Origin: Nocardioides panzhihuensis
Lineage (GTDB): Bacteria; Actinomycetota; Actinomycetes; Propionibacteriales; Nocardioidaceae
Direction: 5' to 3'
Length of the DNA: 64,000 nucleotides
NCBI RefSeq assembly: GCF_013408335.1
Contig: NZ_JACBZR010000001.1
Coordinates: forward strand, 5,419,501 to 5,483,500
The translations under genes and the position numbers were made by a program. Position 1 is the stretch's first letter; the number at the start of each line of letters is the position of its first letter. The notes below the pieces were generated by a model that worked only from the letters and a program-made list of their open reading frames with translations, did no database searches and was not told the DNA's origin. This document shows positions 37,353 to 47,598 of the stretch, piece after piece.

Positions 37353-39293
37353 ATGACGACCAACAGCCCCGCCCGAACCGCGATCGAAGAGATCACGGGG
37401 CACGAGGCGTGGGCGATCATCCGACGCTCCTCGCGGGCCGGCGACCGGGACACGGTCGGGATGCTGGCGGGCAGCAGGTCGGTGGTCGAGTCGCTGCTCG
37501 ACGTACCTCTCGAGGAGGGCACCCCGGAGCCGGGGAAGGTGGCCGACCGGCTGCTCGCGGTGCCGTTCCGGCAGGTGAGCGAGCGGGGTTTCGAGGCCCA
37601 CGACGACGGCACGCCGCTGGTGGTCGTCGACGTGGAGCGCGAGTGGGAGTTCTCCGTCGCCGAGGTGATCGAGGCGCTGCCGGACGTCCCGGTCGAGTTC
37701 ACCGACCGCGGTGGGTTCGACGTGGACGACGACGCCTACGCCGATCTGGTCAAGACGGTCATCGAGGACGAGATCGGCCAGGGCGAGGGTGCCAACTTCG
37801 TGATCGGCCGCCATTACCGGGCCCAGCTCGACGACTGGAACCACGAGCGTGCGCTCACCGTGCTGCGCCGCCTTCTGGAGCGCGAGCGCGGGGCGTACTG
37901 GACCTACTGCTTCTTCACCGGCGACCGCTATCTCATCGGGGCTTCGCCCGAGCGCCACGTGAGCGTCCACGGCGGCGACGTCCGGATGAACCCGATCTCC
38001 GGCACGTTCCGGCTGCCGCGGGACCTCGAGGGCAGCCCGGAGAAGATCGCCCACGACCTCAAAGGACAGCTGACCGACTTCCTGAAGGATCAGAAGGAGG
38101 TCTACGAGCTCTTCATGGTGGTCGACGAGGAGCTCAAGATGATGTGCGACATCTGCGACCAGGGCGGCCAGGTGCTCGGGCCGTTCCTGAAGCCGATGTC
38201 GCGGCTGATCCACACCGAGTATCTGCTGGCGGGGCGGTCGGCGCGGGACCCGCGCGAGATCCTGCGCGACACGATGTACGCCGCCACGGTCACCGGCTCG
38301 CCGGTGGAGAACGCGTGCCGGATGATCAAGAAGTACGAGCCGGAGGGCCGTGGCTACTACGCCGCGGCGCTCGCGCTGCTCGGCCGTGACGAGTCCGGTG
38401 CGCCGACGGTGGATTCGCCGATCGTGATCCGGACCGCGGATGTGTCGCTGAGCGGGGAGCTCAAGGTGAGTGCCGGGGCGACGCTGGTGCGCGACTCCGA
38501 TCCTGACTATGAGGTGGCCGAGACGCACGCCAAGGCCGGCGGGATCCTGTCGGCCTTCGGGCTGGTGCCGGCCGCGCCGGCGCTCGCGCAGGACGTCTCC
38601 GAGCTGGTCAACGACGAGGACCTGCTGCTGACCCTGGCTGCGCGCAACCGCCGGCTGTCGTCGTTCTGGCTGACCGACCAGGGCGACGAAGAGCCCTCGG
38701 CCCACCTCGCCGGCAAGCACGCGGTGATCCTCGACGGCGAGGACGACTTCGTACGCATGCTCCGCCACGTCCTCCGTGTGCTCGGCATGACCTCCTCGGT
38801 CGTGCGGCACGAGGACTACGAGGCCGGTGCCTTCGAGGGGGCCGATCTCGTCATCGTCGGACCCGGGCCGGGTGACCCGCGCGACGGTTCTGATCCCAAG
38901 ATGGCCAAGCTGCGCGCCGCGGTGGCGTTGCTGCTCGAGACGGGGCAGCCGTTCCTGGCGGTCTGCCTCGGGCACCAGGCGCTGTGCCACCAGCTCGGGA
39001 TCGGGCTGCACTACAAGGACATCGTCTTCCAGGGCACCCAGACCCGCGTCGGTCTCGGCTTCGGTGGGCGGCCCCGCCGTGAGCGCGTCGGCTTCTACAA
39101 CACGTTCGTCGGGCGGGTGGGGGCGATGGCGCTGCCCGCGGGAGTGTCGGTGGATGCTGACCCCGAGACGGGTGACATCCATGCCATCTCCGGGCCGCAC
39201 TACGCCGGCATCCAGTTCCATGCGGAGTCGGTCCTCACCGAGCGCGGCTACGACCTCATCCACGACGTAGTCAGCGATCTGCTAGCCCAATGA
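37353..39293 (+). CDS. PhzE-like fused chorismate-utilising enzyme (synthase plus glutamine amidotransferase)
   Basis: A 646-residue two-domain enzyme. The first two thirds form the chorismate-binding domain (IGASPERHVSVHGG, RMNPISGTFRLPRD, HTEYLLAGRSARDPREILRD, ATVTGSPVENACRMIKKYEP, then the IRTADVSLSGELKVSAGATL segment). The last third is a class I amidotransferase with nucleophile Cys538 in AVCLGHQAL and the GIQFHAESVL catalytic His-Glu. Motifs such as NPISGTFR and EPEGRGYYAA resemble PhzE, which makes 2-amino-2-deoxyisochorismate for phenazines, as well as fused TrpEG. No other phenazine gene is in view, so anthranilate synthase remains possible. Leaderless start; overlaps the next gene by ATGA. 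Confidence 0.88.
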   Translation: MTTNSPARTAIEEITGHEAWAIIRRSSRAGDRDTVGMLAGSRSVVESLLDVPLEEGTPEPGKVADRLLAVPFRQVSERGFEAHDDGTPLVVVDVEREWEFSVAEVIEALPDVPVEFTDRGGFDVDDDAYADLVKTVIEDEIGQGEGANFVIGRHYRAQLDDWNHERALTVLRRLLERERGAYWTYCFFTGDRYLIGASPERHVSVHGGDVRMNPISGTFRLPRDLEGSPEKIAHDLKGQLTDFLKDQKEVYELFMVVDEELKMMCDICDQGGQVLGPFLKPMSRLIHTEYLLAGRSARDPREILRDTMYAATVTGSPVENACRMIKKYEPEGRGYYAAALALLGRDESGAPTVDSPIVIRTADVSLSGELKVSAGATLVRDSDPDYEVAETHAKAGGILSAFGLVPAAPALAQDVSELVNDEDLLLTLAARNRRLSSFWLTDQGDEEPSAHLAGKHAVILDGEDDFVRMLRHVLRVLGMTSSVVRHEDYEAGAFEGADLVIVGPGPGDPRDGSDPKMAKLRAAVALLLETGQPFLAVCLGHQALCHQLGIGLHYKDIVFQGTQTRVGLGFGGRPRRERVGFYNTFVGRVGAMALPAGVSVDADPETGDIHAISGPHYAGIQFHAESVLTERGYDLIHDVVSDLLAQ

Positions 39294-39871
39294 GCGCACG
39301 CGTGGTCGTGGTCGACCACCACGACTCCTACGTGTGGAGCCTGGTCCACATGATCGCGCAGGTCACGGGGGAGATGCCGGACGTCGTCGAACACGACGAG
39401 GTGAAGCTCGAGGACCTCGGGGGCTACACCCACGTGGTGCTGTCGCCCGGCCCCGGCCACCCTGCCGATCCGGCGGACTTCGCGGTCGGGCGGGACGTGC
39501 TCCTGGAGGCCGGCCGGCCCGTCCTCGGCGTCTGTCTGGGGATGCAGGGGCTGGTGACCGCCTACGGCGGCGTCGTCGACCGCATCGAGCCTTCCCATGG
39601 TGAGGTGGCTCGGGTGACGCACGACGGGTGCGGGGTCTTCGCGGGCCTCCCGGCGGCGCTCGAGGCCGTCCGCTACCACTCGCTCGCGGCGGTCTCGGTC
39701 CCTGATGTCCTCGAGGTGACGGCCCGCTCCGAGGACGGGGTCGTGATGGGCGTACGTCACCGGTCGCTGCCGCTGGAGGGCGTGCAGTTCCACCCCGAGT
39801 CGGTGCTCTCGCAGCATGGCGCGGCGATGGTCGCGAACTTCCTGCGGCGGCCGAGCGCGGGGGCGCGGTGA
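39290..39871 (+). CDS. Glutamine amidotransferase of anthranilate/aminodeoxychorismate synthase (TrpG/PabA type)
   Basis: A 193-residue class I amidotransferase of standard PabA/TrpG length. VVVDHHDSYVWSLVH begins the fold; SPGPGHP is the oxyanion strand; nucleophile Cys82 lies in GVCLGMQGL; His168 and Glu170 in FHPESVL complete the triad. It supplies ammonia to a chorismate-using partner, almost certainly the PabB-like protein encoded immediately downstream with a GTGA overlap. It also overlaps the PhzE-like gene by ATGA, so all three are made from one message. Confidence 0.92.
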   Translation: MSARVVVVDHHDSYVWSLVHMIAQVTGEMPDVVEHDEVKLEDLGGYTHVVLSPGPGHPADPADFAVGRDVLLEAGRPVLGVCLGMQGLVTAYGGVVDRIEPSHGEVARVTHDGCGVFAGLPAALEAVRYHSLAAVSVPDVLEVTARSEDGVVMGVRHRSLPLEGVQFHPESVLSQHGAAMVANFLRRPSAGAR

Positions 39872-41163
39872 GCGCCGAGGATCTCTTCGCCGAGGTGGCC
39901 CGTGCCCACCCCCGCTGCGTCTGGCTCGACGGCGGAGGGGCGCGTGAATGGTCGGGCAGCCGGTCCTTGATCGGCTGGCTGGAGGACGACGACGTCTCGC
40001 TGACCTACTCGGCCGCGCGGCGTGAGGTGCTGCGGCACGTCGACGGCCGGTCCGAGGTCGTCGGGGACGACATCTGGCAGGTCCTCGAGCGTGAGGTGGG
40101 TGCGGGGGAGCAGTGGTTCGGCTACCTCGGCTACGCCTGCCGAGCCGATCTCCCCGCTGCCCCGTCCAGAGACGTCCCGGATGCTGTCTGGATGCGGCCG
40201 TCGCACATCCGGCTCTTCGAGCACGACCCTGTTGGTCTCGACACGCCTCCGCCTAGCGGCTCCGGCGGCTCGACCGACGGAGGCTCCGCTGGTCGAGCCG
40301 CGAGGCCGCCCGCGGCCGAGCGTGTCGAGACCAACACGGTCTCCGCCGCGTACGCCCAAGCCTTCGCCCAGATCCAGGAAGCCCTCCGGGCGGGCGACAC
40401 GTACGAGGCCAACCTGACCTACCGCACGGCGGTCCACACCGCGGCCGACCCGGTGGAGACCTACCTGAGGCTGCGAAGCATCAACCCCGCCCCGTACGCA
40501 GGGTTCCTCCAGCACGACGTCGCCGGCCACGCGACGTGGCTGCTGAGCTCGAGCCCGGAGCGGTACGCGCTGATCGACGCCGACCGGACGATCGAGACCC
40601 GGCCGATCAAGGGGACCACGCCGCGGGGCGCGACGGATCAGGAGGACGCGGCCAACGCCGAGCACCTGCGGACCGACCCCAAGCTCCGCAGCGAGAACCT
40701 GATGATCACCGACCTGCTCCGCAACGATCTGGCGATGGTCTGCGAGCCGGGGACGGTGGACGTGCCCGGCCTGATGCGGGTCGAGTCCTACCCGAGCGTC
40801 CACCAGCTCGTGAGCACCGTGCGCGGTCGGCTCAGGGACGAGATCACCACGATCGAGGCACTGCGGAGGCTCTTCCCCGCCGGGTCGATGACCGGCGCGC
40901 CCAAGCTGCGCACGATGGAGATCATCGAGCGTGCCGAGCAGGAGCTCGGCGGGCCGAGGGCGGCGTACGCCGGGGCTTTCGGTTGGATCTCCGGGGACGG
41001 ACCGGCCGATCTGGGCGTCGTCATCCGCACGCTGACGACCCACGACACCCGCACCTGGCAGATCGGCACCGGCGGGGGGATCACGGTCAGATCCGACGTC
41101 GCCGAGGAGGCGGCCGAGGCGAGGTTGAAGGCCGATCGGGTGCGCGCTTCCCTCGACAGATGA
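39868..41163 (+). CDS. Chorismate-binding aminodeoxychorismate/anthranilate synthase component I (PabB-like)
   Basis: A 431-residue chorismate-binding enzyme. Visible are FGYLGYACRADLP near residue 90, GDTYEANLTYRT, SSSPERYALID, IETRPIKGTTPRG, ENLMITDLLRNDLAMVCE, SYPSVHQLVSTVRG and FPAGSMTGAPKLRTMEIIE, the full C-terminal catalytic signature. IKGTTPRG and the DLLRND motif favour the PabB-type reaction (folate precursor), partnered with the amidotransferase upstream. A repeat of 108 bases inserts 36 residues (VGLDTPPPSGSGGSTDGG and RAARPPAAERVETNT) before AYAQAFAQIQEAL, in the junction between the two halves of the fold. The start is GTG in a GTGA overlap. Confidence 0.9.
   Translation: MSAEDLFAEVARAHPRCVWLDGGGAREWSGSRSLIGWLEDDDVSLTYSAARREVLRHVDGRSEVVGDDIWQVLEREVGAGEQWFGYLGYACRADLPAAPSRDVPDAVWMRPSHIRLFEHDPVGLDTPPPSGSGGSTDGGSAGRAARPPAAERVETNTVSAAYAQAFAQIQEALRAGDTYEANLTYRTAVHTAADPVETYLRLRSINPAPYAGFLQHDVAGHATWLLSSSPERYALIDADRTIETRPIKGTTPRGATDQEDAANAEHLRTDPKLRSENLMITDLLRNDLAMVCEPGTVDVPGLMRVESYPSVHQLVSTVRGRLRDEITTIEALRRLFPAGSMTGAPKLRTMEIIERAEQELGGPRAAYAGAFGWISGDGPADLGVVIRTLTTHDTRTWQIGTGGGITVRSDVAEEAAEARLKADRVRASLDR
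40230..40337. repeat. Palindromic repeat family A (long form), copy inside the PabB-like gene
   Basis: Exactly 108 bases: TGTTGGTCTCGACACGCC...GGCGGCTCGACC, centre, GGTCGAGCC...CGTGTCGAGACCAACAC. The arm order is inverted relative to the intergenic copies. It contributes 36 codons without a stop. Confidence 0.9.
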
Positions 41164-41252
41164 CCAAAGAGGTGAAAAGTCGGCGACACGTCGAGACTGC
41201 GGCCGCTGTCTATTGGAACGTTCATAAAACGAGGACTACCGTGGGAGACATC

Positions 41253-42710
41253 ATGGCGACCATCGATGACAAAGCCCTGCCACATGTGATCGTGCTCTTC
41301 GGTGCGACGGGTGATCTGGCGCGCCGCAAGCTCCTGCCTGGCCTGCTCAGACTCAACGAGGCCGGGCTGATGACGGACGCGCAGATCGTCGGCACCTCGC
41401 TGGAGGAGATGTCCGACGAGCAGTTCATGGCGTTCGCGCGCGAGGCGTGCGAGGAGTTCGGCAAGGGCGACATCACCGACGAGCGGTGGAAGGCCTTCGG
41501 CGGGATGCTCTCCTACGTCTCGACCAAGGAAGGCCCGCACGCACTGGCCGACGCGGTGAAGCTCGCCGAGAAGAAGCTCCAGGGCGCAGGCAGCGACATC
41601 CGTCGCCTCCACTACCTCAGCGTCCCGCCGAGGGCCGCCCAAGACGTGATCCGTCAGCTCGAGGAGGCCGACCTCGTCGAGCGCGCCCGGATCATCATGG
41701 AGAAGCCCTTCGGCACCGACCTCGAGTCGGCCAAGGAGCTCAACGCGAAGATCCACGAGGTCTTCTCCGAGGAGCAGATCTTTCGGATCGACCACTTCCT
41801 CGGCAAGGAGGCGGCGCAGAACATCCTCGCTTTCCGCTTCGCCAACGGACTCTTCGAGCCGATCTGGAACCGCAACTTCATCGACCACGTCCAGATCGAC
41901 ATCCCCGAGACCCTGGGACTCGAGGGTCGCACCGCGTTCTACGAGAGCACCGGTGCCTACCGCGACATGGTCGTGACCCACCTGATGCAGGTGCTCGCGT
42001 TCATGGCGATGGAGCCGCCGACCTCACTGGCTCCAGACCCGATCGGCGAGGAGAAGAACAAGGTCTTCCGCTCGATCCAGCCGCTGAAGCCGAAGAACGT
42101 CGTCCGAGGTCAATACTCCGGCTACCGCGGCAAGAACGAGGTCGCCGACGACTCCGACACCGAGACCTTCATCGCGATGAAGGTGATCATCGACAACTGG
42201 CGCTGGGCGGGCGTGCCGTTCTTCCTCCGCACCGGCAAGAAGCTGGCCGAGGGCGCGCGAATCATCTCGATCGCGTTCAAGGAGCCGCCGCTGACGATGT
42301 TCCCGGCCAACTCCGGCGCCGGCACCCAGGGCCCCGACCACCTCACCTTCGACCTGGCCGACCAGTCGAAGATGTCGCTCTCCTTCTACGGCAAGCGCCC
42401 CGGCCCGGGGATGAAGCTGGAGAAGCTGTCCATGCAGTTCTCCACGCAGGACACGACCTCCTCGACCGGCGTCCTCGAGGCGTACGAGCGCCTCATCCAC
42501 GACGCCATGCGCGGGGACCACACCCTCTTCACCACCGCCGAGGGCATCGAGACGCTCTGGGAGATCTCCCAGCCGCTCCTCGAGAACCCGCCGCCGGTGC
42601 GGCTCTACGCTCCGGGCTCCTGGGGCCCCAACTCGATCCACCAGCTGATCGCCCCGCACGCCTGGCGTCTCCCCTTCGAGCGCTCCTGGCGCGAGACGAA
42701 GAAGCACTAG
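41253..42710 (+). CDS. zwf: Glucose-6-phosphate 1-dehydrogenase
   Basis: A 485-residue protein of normal length for G6PD. The N-terminal NADP-binding GATGDLARRKLLPGL, the signature RIDHFLGKEAAQNI with active-site His and Lys, and IQPLKPKNVVRGQY with the later NNWRWAGVPFFLRTGKKL-type segment (DNWRWAGVPFFLRTGKKL) are all present. It starts the oxidative pentose phosphate pathway, making NADPH in the cytosol. GGGAGA precedes the ATG. Separated by 90 bases from the chorismate genes with its own probable promoter, so co-regulation is not implied. Normally zwf lies with pgl, tkt and opcA; here it does not. Confidence 0.95.
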   Translation: MATIDDKALPHVIVLFGATGDLARRKLLPGLLRLNEAGLMTDAQIVGTSLEEMSDEQFMAFAREACEEFGKGDITDERWKAFGGMLSYVSTKEGPHALADAVKLAEKKLQGAGSDIRRLHYLSVPPRAAQDVIRQLEEADLVERARIIMEKPFGTDLESAKELNAKIHEVFSEEQIFRIDHFLGKEAAQNILAFRFANGLFEPIWNRNFIDHVQIDIPETLGLEGRTAFYESTGAYRDMVVTHLMQVLAFMAMEPPTSLAPDPIGEEKNKVFRSIQPLKPKNVVRGQYSGYRGKNEVADDSDTETFIAMKVIIDNWRWAGVPFFLRTGKKLAEGARIISIAFKEPPLTMFPANSGAGTQGPDHLTFDLADQSKMSLSFYGKRPGPGMKLEKLSMQFSTQDTTSSTGVLEAYERLIHDAMRGDHTLFTTAEGIETLWEISQPLLENPPPVRLYAPGSWGPNSIHQLIAPHAWRLPFERSWRETKKH

Positions 42711-42723
42711 CCGGCTGACGCCA

Positions 42724-42738
42724 CCGCGCTTCGCGCGG
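42724..42738 (+). terminator. Hairpin after zwf
   Basis: CCGCGC pairs with GCGCGG over a three-base loop, 14 bases after the zwf stop. More weakly paired CGCTCGG/GAGCGG words follow up to 42805. Confidence 0.5.
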
Positions 42739-42804
42739 TTACTCCCTCGCTCGGCGCGAGCGGACGAGCAAGCTCGCCGCTCGACCTCGCTCCGGTCGTC
42801 TCGG

Positions 42805-43341
42805 CTAGGGGGCGTTGGCGCTGAGCTGCTCGAGGAGGACCTCGGCGGCGCGGTCGATGGCATCGCCGTCGTAGGGCTCCAGGTCGACGGAGTTGAAGCT
42901 CTGGATCAGGGTCCCGTTCTGGACGAAGCCGGTGATGGCGTACGAGCTGACGCCCTGCTGCTTGACCATCCGAGCGTCGTCGGCGCCCTTGATCTCGGGC
43001 TGGGTGACGTCCCCGGACTGCACGTCCATGGTCTTCCACGCCTCCGCGAGGGTGCCGTTGAAGGGCAGGTAGTTCAGCTCGTACGCAGTCCCGCCCGAGT
43101 CCTCGGGAAGGAGCGCGCAGCGTGGTGCGGCCGAGGTGCCCTTCTCGACGCGGAGCTGCGCGCCGAGGGCCTTCTCGACGGGGGCGATGTCGAGCCCGTC
43201 GCACGGGTTGAACGTCTCCTTCGAGGAGTGATCCGAACCCGACGCCGACGAGGACGCGGACGGCGAGTCGGGCTCCTCGGCCCCACAGGCGGCGAGCGAG
43301 AGCAGCGCCAGCAACGCTGGCGCCAGGACTGCGTACTTCAT
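42805..43341 (-). CDS. Lipoprotein, DUF3558-like
   Basis: A 178-residue lipoprotein: signal peptide MKYAVLAPALLALLSLAACG with a LAAC lipobox, then a Ser-rich linker. The mature domain has the DUF3558 pattern, NPCDGLDIAPVEKALGA near the N-terminus, paired Cys (PCDG and PRCALL), and SYAITGFVQNGTLIQSF. It is anchored at the outer face of the membrane. It follows the histidine kinase by 11 bases on the same strand and so probably belongs to the two-component operon, perhaps as an accessory sensor. Function is unknown. Confidence 0.8.
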   Translation of the reverse strand: MKYAVLAPALLALLSLAACGAEEPDSPSASSSASGSDHSSKETFNPCDGLDIAPVEKALGAQLRVEKGTSAAPRCALLPEDSGGTAYELNYLPFNGTLAEAWKTMDVQSGDVTQPEIKGADDARMVKQQGVSSYAITGFVQNGTLIQSFNSVDLEPYDGDAIDRAAEVLLEQLSANAP

Positions 43342-43352
43342 CGGGTCAACCC

Positions 43353-44774
43353 TCAATTGTTCAGCACCGCTGTGGGCGGTTCGGCCGGCCGCGGTGATGG
43401 CGAGCCGGGCAGGTGCATGATCATCCGTGCGCCGCCGTGCGGCGAGCGGGCGGCCGAGACCGACCCGCCGGTACGCTCGGCGACCTGCCGGACGATAGCG
43501 AGCCCGAGTCCGGACCCGGGCATCGAGCGGGCCTCCGTCGAGCGGTAGAACCGGTCGAAGATGTAGGGGATGTCGTCCTCGGCGATGCCGGGGCCCTCGT
43601 CGTCGACGGTGAGCTCGCCGTCGTGCAGGCCGATGTGTACGGTCCCCGACTCCGGCGACCACTTGGCGGCGTTGTCGAGGAGGTTGGTGACCGCCCGCTC
43701 CAGCGAGCTGGCATCGGCCATGACCCACCACGGCGCCAGCTCCTCGGTGAACGTGACCGATGGCGCGCGCAGACGTACGCGGGAGAGTGCCCGGTCCACC
43801 ACCTCGGAGAGGTCGACCGTCTCGAGCGTCGGCTCGGCGGGCGCGTCGCGGGCGAGCTCGACTAGGTCGCCGATCAGGTTGGTGAGCTCCTCGATCTGAG
43901 CGCGGATGTCACCGAGCAGCTCCGCCCGCTGCTCGCCCGTGATCGAGGCATCCGCCTGGGTGAGGAGCTCGACGTTGGTGCGGAGCGAGGTCAGCGGCGT
44001 ACGCAGCTCGTGCGAGGCGTCCGCCACCAGCTGCCGCTGGCGGTCGCGGGACGCGGAGACGGCGGAGAGCATCCGGTTGAAGGAGGTGGCCAACCGGGCG
44101 ATCTCGTCGTCGCCCTCGACCGGGAGCGGGGCGAGGTCCTCGGTGGTCGCGATCCGGTCGACCGAGGCGGTCAGCCGTCGGACCGGACGCAGCCCGCCCG
44201 CCGCCACGACCCAGCCTGCGAACGCCGCTGCGACGACGCCGGCGGCGCCGAACAAGAGCACGACGAGCCCCAGCCGCTTGTACATCGCCTGTTGCGGCTC
44301 CAGCGACTGCGCCAGCATCAGCGCGGAGTTGCTGTCCGGGATCGGCACGCTCACGACCCGGAACACACCGTTCTGGGTGTGGATCGTCCGGACCGCCTGC
44401 TTCGCCTTGCCCTTCGCTACCGCCTCTTCAGGGTTTCCGGGTAACGGGAACGTGCCATATGTCGGCGACCAGTAGTTGTGTGCGTCGACGACCTCGGCGA
44501 TCTGGATGTCGCCGGCGTTCAGCACCCAGGTCGGGAAGGCATTACCGGTCCGCGTGTCCTGGATGGACGCGGTGTTCGCGGCAGCGACATTGGCCCGTTT
44601 CAGCAGCGACTCGTCCATGTTGGCCTGCAGCTGGATGCGTACGACGAAGTAGAGCCCGATCGCGATCATCGCGATCGAGCCGGCGACCGCGAGGGTCGTC
44701 AGCAGCGTGACCCGGCCCGCCAGGGAGCCGCGGTAGCGCGAGCTGGTGGCCGTCGCGGTCATGGCGCTGCTCAC
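43353..44774 (-). CDS. mprB: Sensor histidine kinase (MprB-like)
   Basis: About 473 residues. Two membrane helices ([20 protein letters not shown] and [20 protein letters not shown]) bracket an outer sensory domain of about 130 residues, then a HAMP linker ([19 protein letters not shown]), the phosphoacceptor motif [16 protein letters not shown] and the ATPase boxes ([41 protein letters not shown]). The order and the MprB-like H-box suggest the actinobacterial envelope-stress pair MprAB. The GTG start overlaps the regulator stop (GTGA); ATG 44762 is an alternative. The kinase lies directly downstream of its regulator and upstream of a lipoprotein. Confidence 0.85.
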   Translation of the reverse strand: MSSAMTATATSSRYRGSLAGRVTLLTTLAVAGSIAMIAIGLYFVVRIQLQANMDESLLKRANVAAANTASIQDTRTGNAFPTWVLNAGDIQIAEVVDAHNYWSPTYGTFPLPGNPEEAVAKGKAKQAVRTIHTQNGVFRVVSVPIPDSNSALMLAQSLEPQQAMYKRLGLVVLLFGAAGVVAAAFAGWVVAAGGLRPVRRLTASVDRIATTEDLAPLPVEGDDEIARLATSFNRMLSAVSASRDRQRQLVADASHELRTPLTSLRTNVELLTQADASITGEQRAELLGDIRAQIEELTNLIGDLVELARDAPAEPTLETVDLSEVVDRALSRVRLRAPSVTFTEELAPWWVMADASSLERAVTNLLDNAAKWSPESGTVHIGLHDGELTVDDEGPGIAEDDIPYIFDRFYRSTEARSMPGSGLGLAIVRQVAERTGGSVSAARSPHGGARMIMHLPGSPSPRPAEPPTAVLNN

Positions 44775-45505
44775 GGCTCCTTCAGGACATAGCCGATGCC
44801 GCGTACGGTGTGGATCAGCCGCGCCTCGCCCTCGGCCTCGGTCTTGCGGCGCAGATAGCCGACGTAGACCTCCAGCGAGTTGGCCGTGGTCGGGAAGTCG
44901 TAGCCCCACACCTCTTCGAGGATGAAGGACCGGTCGAGTACGCGGCGGGGCCGGCGCAGGAACATCTCCAGGAGCGTGAACTCGGTGCGGGTGAGCTCGA
45001 TGGACCGCTCGCCCCGGGTCACCTCGCGGGTGGTGGTGTTCATGGACAGGTCGGCGAAGTGGAGCGTCTCCTCGTCGTCCTCGCCGATCGGGGCCGCGCG
45101 GCGCAGCAGCGCTCGCAGCCGAGCCAGCAGCTCCTCGAGCGCGAACGGCTTCGTGAGGTAGTCGTCGGCACCGGCGTCCAGGCCGTCGACCCTGTCGCCG
45201 ACGGCGTCGCGGGCGGTCAGCACCAGGATCGGTACGTCGTTGCCGGCTGCCCGCAGCGCCTTGGTGGCCTCGATGCCGTCGAGCCGAGGCATCATCACGT
45301 CCATCACGACCACGTCGGGCCCGTGGTTGGCGATGCCGGCCAGCGCCTCGGCGCCGTCGCCGGCCAGGGCGACCACGTAGCCGTTGAACTCCAGCGACCG
45401 GCGCAGCGACTCACGCACGGCCTTGTCGTCGTCGACGACCAGCACGTGCGGCTTGTCGCCCGGGCCGTCGCTGGACCCATCACGGGGGGTGGCAGGGCTG
45501 TTCAC
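44771..45505 (-). CDS. mprA: OmpR-family response regulator (MprA-like)
   Basis: A 244-residue regulator. A receiver domain carries the phosphorylated Asp69 in [13 protein letters not shown], the acidic pair DDD near residue 25, Thr in LVLTARDA and Lys in [16 protein letters not shown] winged-helix DNA-binding domain follows: [16 protein letters not shown], then [17 protein letters not shown] and [14 protein letters not shown]. It is very close in pattern to mycobacterial MprA, which responds to envelope stress. It is followed by its kinase in a GTGA overlap. The region upstream (45552-45651) holds a complex palindromic element that might be its operator or a repeat. Confidence 0.87.
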   Translation of the reverse strand: MNSPATPRDGSSDGPGDKPHVLVVDDDKAVRESLRRSLEFNGYVVALAGDGAEALAGIANHGPDVVVMDVMMPRLDGIEATKALRAAGNDVPILVLTARDAVGDRVDGLDAGADDYLTKPFALEELLARLRALLRRAAPIGEDDEETLHFADLSMNTTTREVTRGERSIELTRTEFTLLEMFLRRPRRVLDRSFILEEVWGYDFPTTANSLEVYVGYLRRKTEAEGEARLIHTVRGIGYVLKEP

Positions 45506-45551
45506 ACTCCTACCTTGCCACCCCTCGCTGAGTCACCGCTGAGAGGACGCT

Positions 45552-45651
45552 GGTGTTTCGGTTGAGATCTGCGGGGTGTCGGGATACCCGGTTAACCGGG
45601 TATTGCTGCACTTCTCAGGCATTGCAACACCTGAGAAGTGCAGGAAACACC
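45552..45651. repeat. Nested palindromic element between mprA-like gene and exporter operon
   Basis: Three palindromes are nested or adjacent: an outer pair GGTGTTTC (45552-45559) with GAAACACC (45644-45651); a perfect 20-bp palindrome ATACCCGGTTAACCGGGTAT (45584-45603); and a perfect 12-bp stem GCACTTCTCAGG/CCTGAGAAGTGC with a ten-base loop (45608-45641). The last lies just after the exporter permease stop and may terminate that operon. Confidence 0.8.
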
Positions 45652-45658
45652 GGAGAAG

Positions 45659-46440
45659 TCAGGCGTTCTCCTTGCGGAACGTGGAGATGCCCCACCAGAC
45701 CGCGAGCACGAACAGGACGGCCGTCCAGCCCACGCCCCAACCGATGTCGGCGACCCCGAGGTCACCGAAGAACGAGGCTCGCACCGCGTCGACGATGTGC
45801 TTGGTCGGGATGACGTCGGCCAGCGTCTGGAGCCACTGGGCACCGAAGCTCATCGGCAGGAAGATGCCGGACAGCAGCAGGATCGGCATCAGCAGCATGT
45901 TGGTCACCGGCGCCATCACGTCCTCGCTCTTCACGAGCAGTGCGAACGCGTTGGAGGCAGCGGCTCCCGCCCCACCGATCATCACGGTGATCGCGATCCC
46001 GACGAGGATCCCGACTGGCTTGAAGTCCATGCCCATCAGCAGGCCGAGTGCGACCAGGATGATCGCCTGCACCAGGATCTGCAGCAGGTCGCGGTAGAGG
46101 CGACCGAACAGCAGCGCGCCGCGCGACGCCGGGGTGACCCGCTCGGCCTCGATGACGCCCTCGCGCCACTCGCCGATGAGCGAGAAGCCGGCGAACATCG
46201 CGCCGAAGATGCCGAGCTGGACGAGCATGCCGGGGACGAACCAGTTGTAGGCGTTGCCACCGAGCTCCTCGATCAGCGGCTCGAGCAGCGGACCGAAGAG
46301 CAGCAGGTAGAGGATCGGCTGCATCACTCCGATGAGCACCCAGGCCGGGTTGCGGAGGTTCATCCGCAGCTGACGGTTGAAGACGACCATCGACTCACGG
46401 AAGAACCCGGACTTGAGGACAGGTTGCTGAAACTCTGTCA

Positions 46441-46444
<4 letters not shown>
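45659..46444 (-). CDS. ABC-2 type transporter permease (DrrB-like)
   Basis: A 261-residue membrane protein with six predicted helices (WVLIGVMQPILYLLLFGPLL, FVPGMLVQLGIFGAMFAGF, ILVQAIILVALGLLMGM, ILVGIAITVMIGGAG, NMLLMPILLLSGIFLPM and AVLFVLAVWWGIS). The segment EWREGVIEAERVTPASRGALL and SGIFLPMSFGAQWLQ are typical of DrrB/ABC-2 exporters. It pairs with the DrrA-like ATPase immediately upstream (ATGA overlap). Such pairs usually export drugs or lipids. The substrate is unknown. Confidence 0.88.
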
Positions 46445-47448
<1,004 letters not shown>

Positions 47449-47522
47449 GTGTCACTCCCTTGTGCGTGCAGGTCTCAGACAAGCACGGACCACCGACAAC
47501 GAGCACCCGGTTTTACCGAGCC

Positions 47523-47536
47523 ATTCAAATTTGAAT
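47523..47536. promoter_or_regulatory. PadR-type operator upstream of the exporter operon
   Basis: ATTCAAATTTGAAT is a perfect 14-bp palindrome, followed by a related word GTTCAATTTTGAC (about 47547). It is an AT-rich island in GC-rich DNA, 75 bases before the ATPase start, where a PadR repressor would act. Confidence 0.6.
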
Positions 47537-47598
47537 ATCGTGAGTGTTCAATTTTGACCCCGAGGTTGTCAAGCGACTTCGGTCCAACCGCACCGGCC

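Noticed and set aside
37353..41163. Phenazine biosynthetic cluster
   Set aside because: Only a PhzE-like gene is present; no phzF, phzD, phzG, phzA/B or phzC counterpart is visible nearby.
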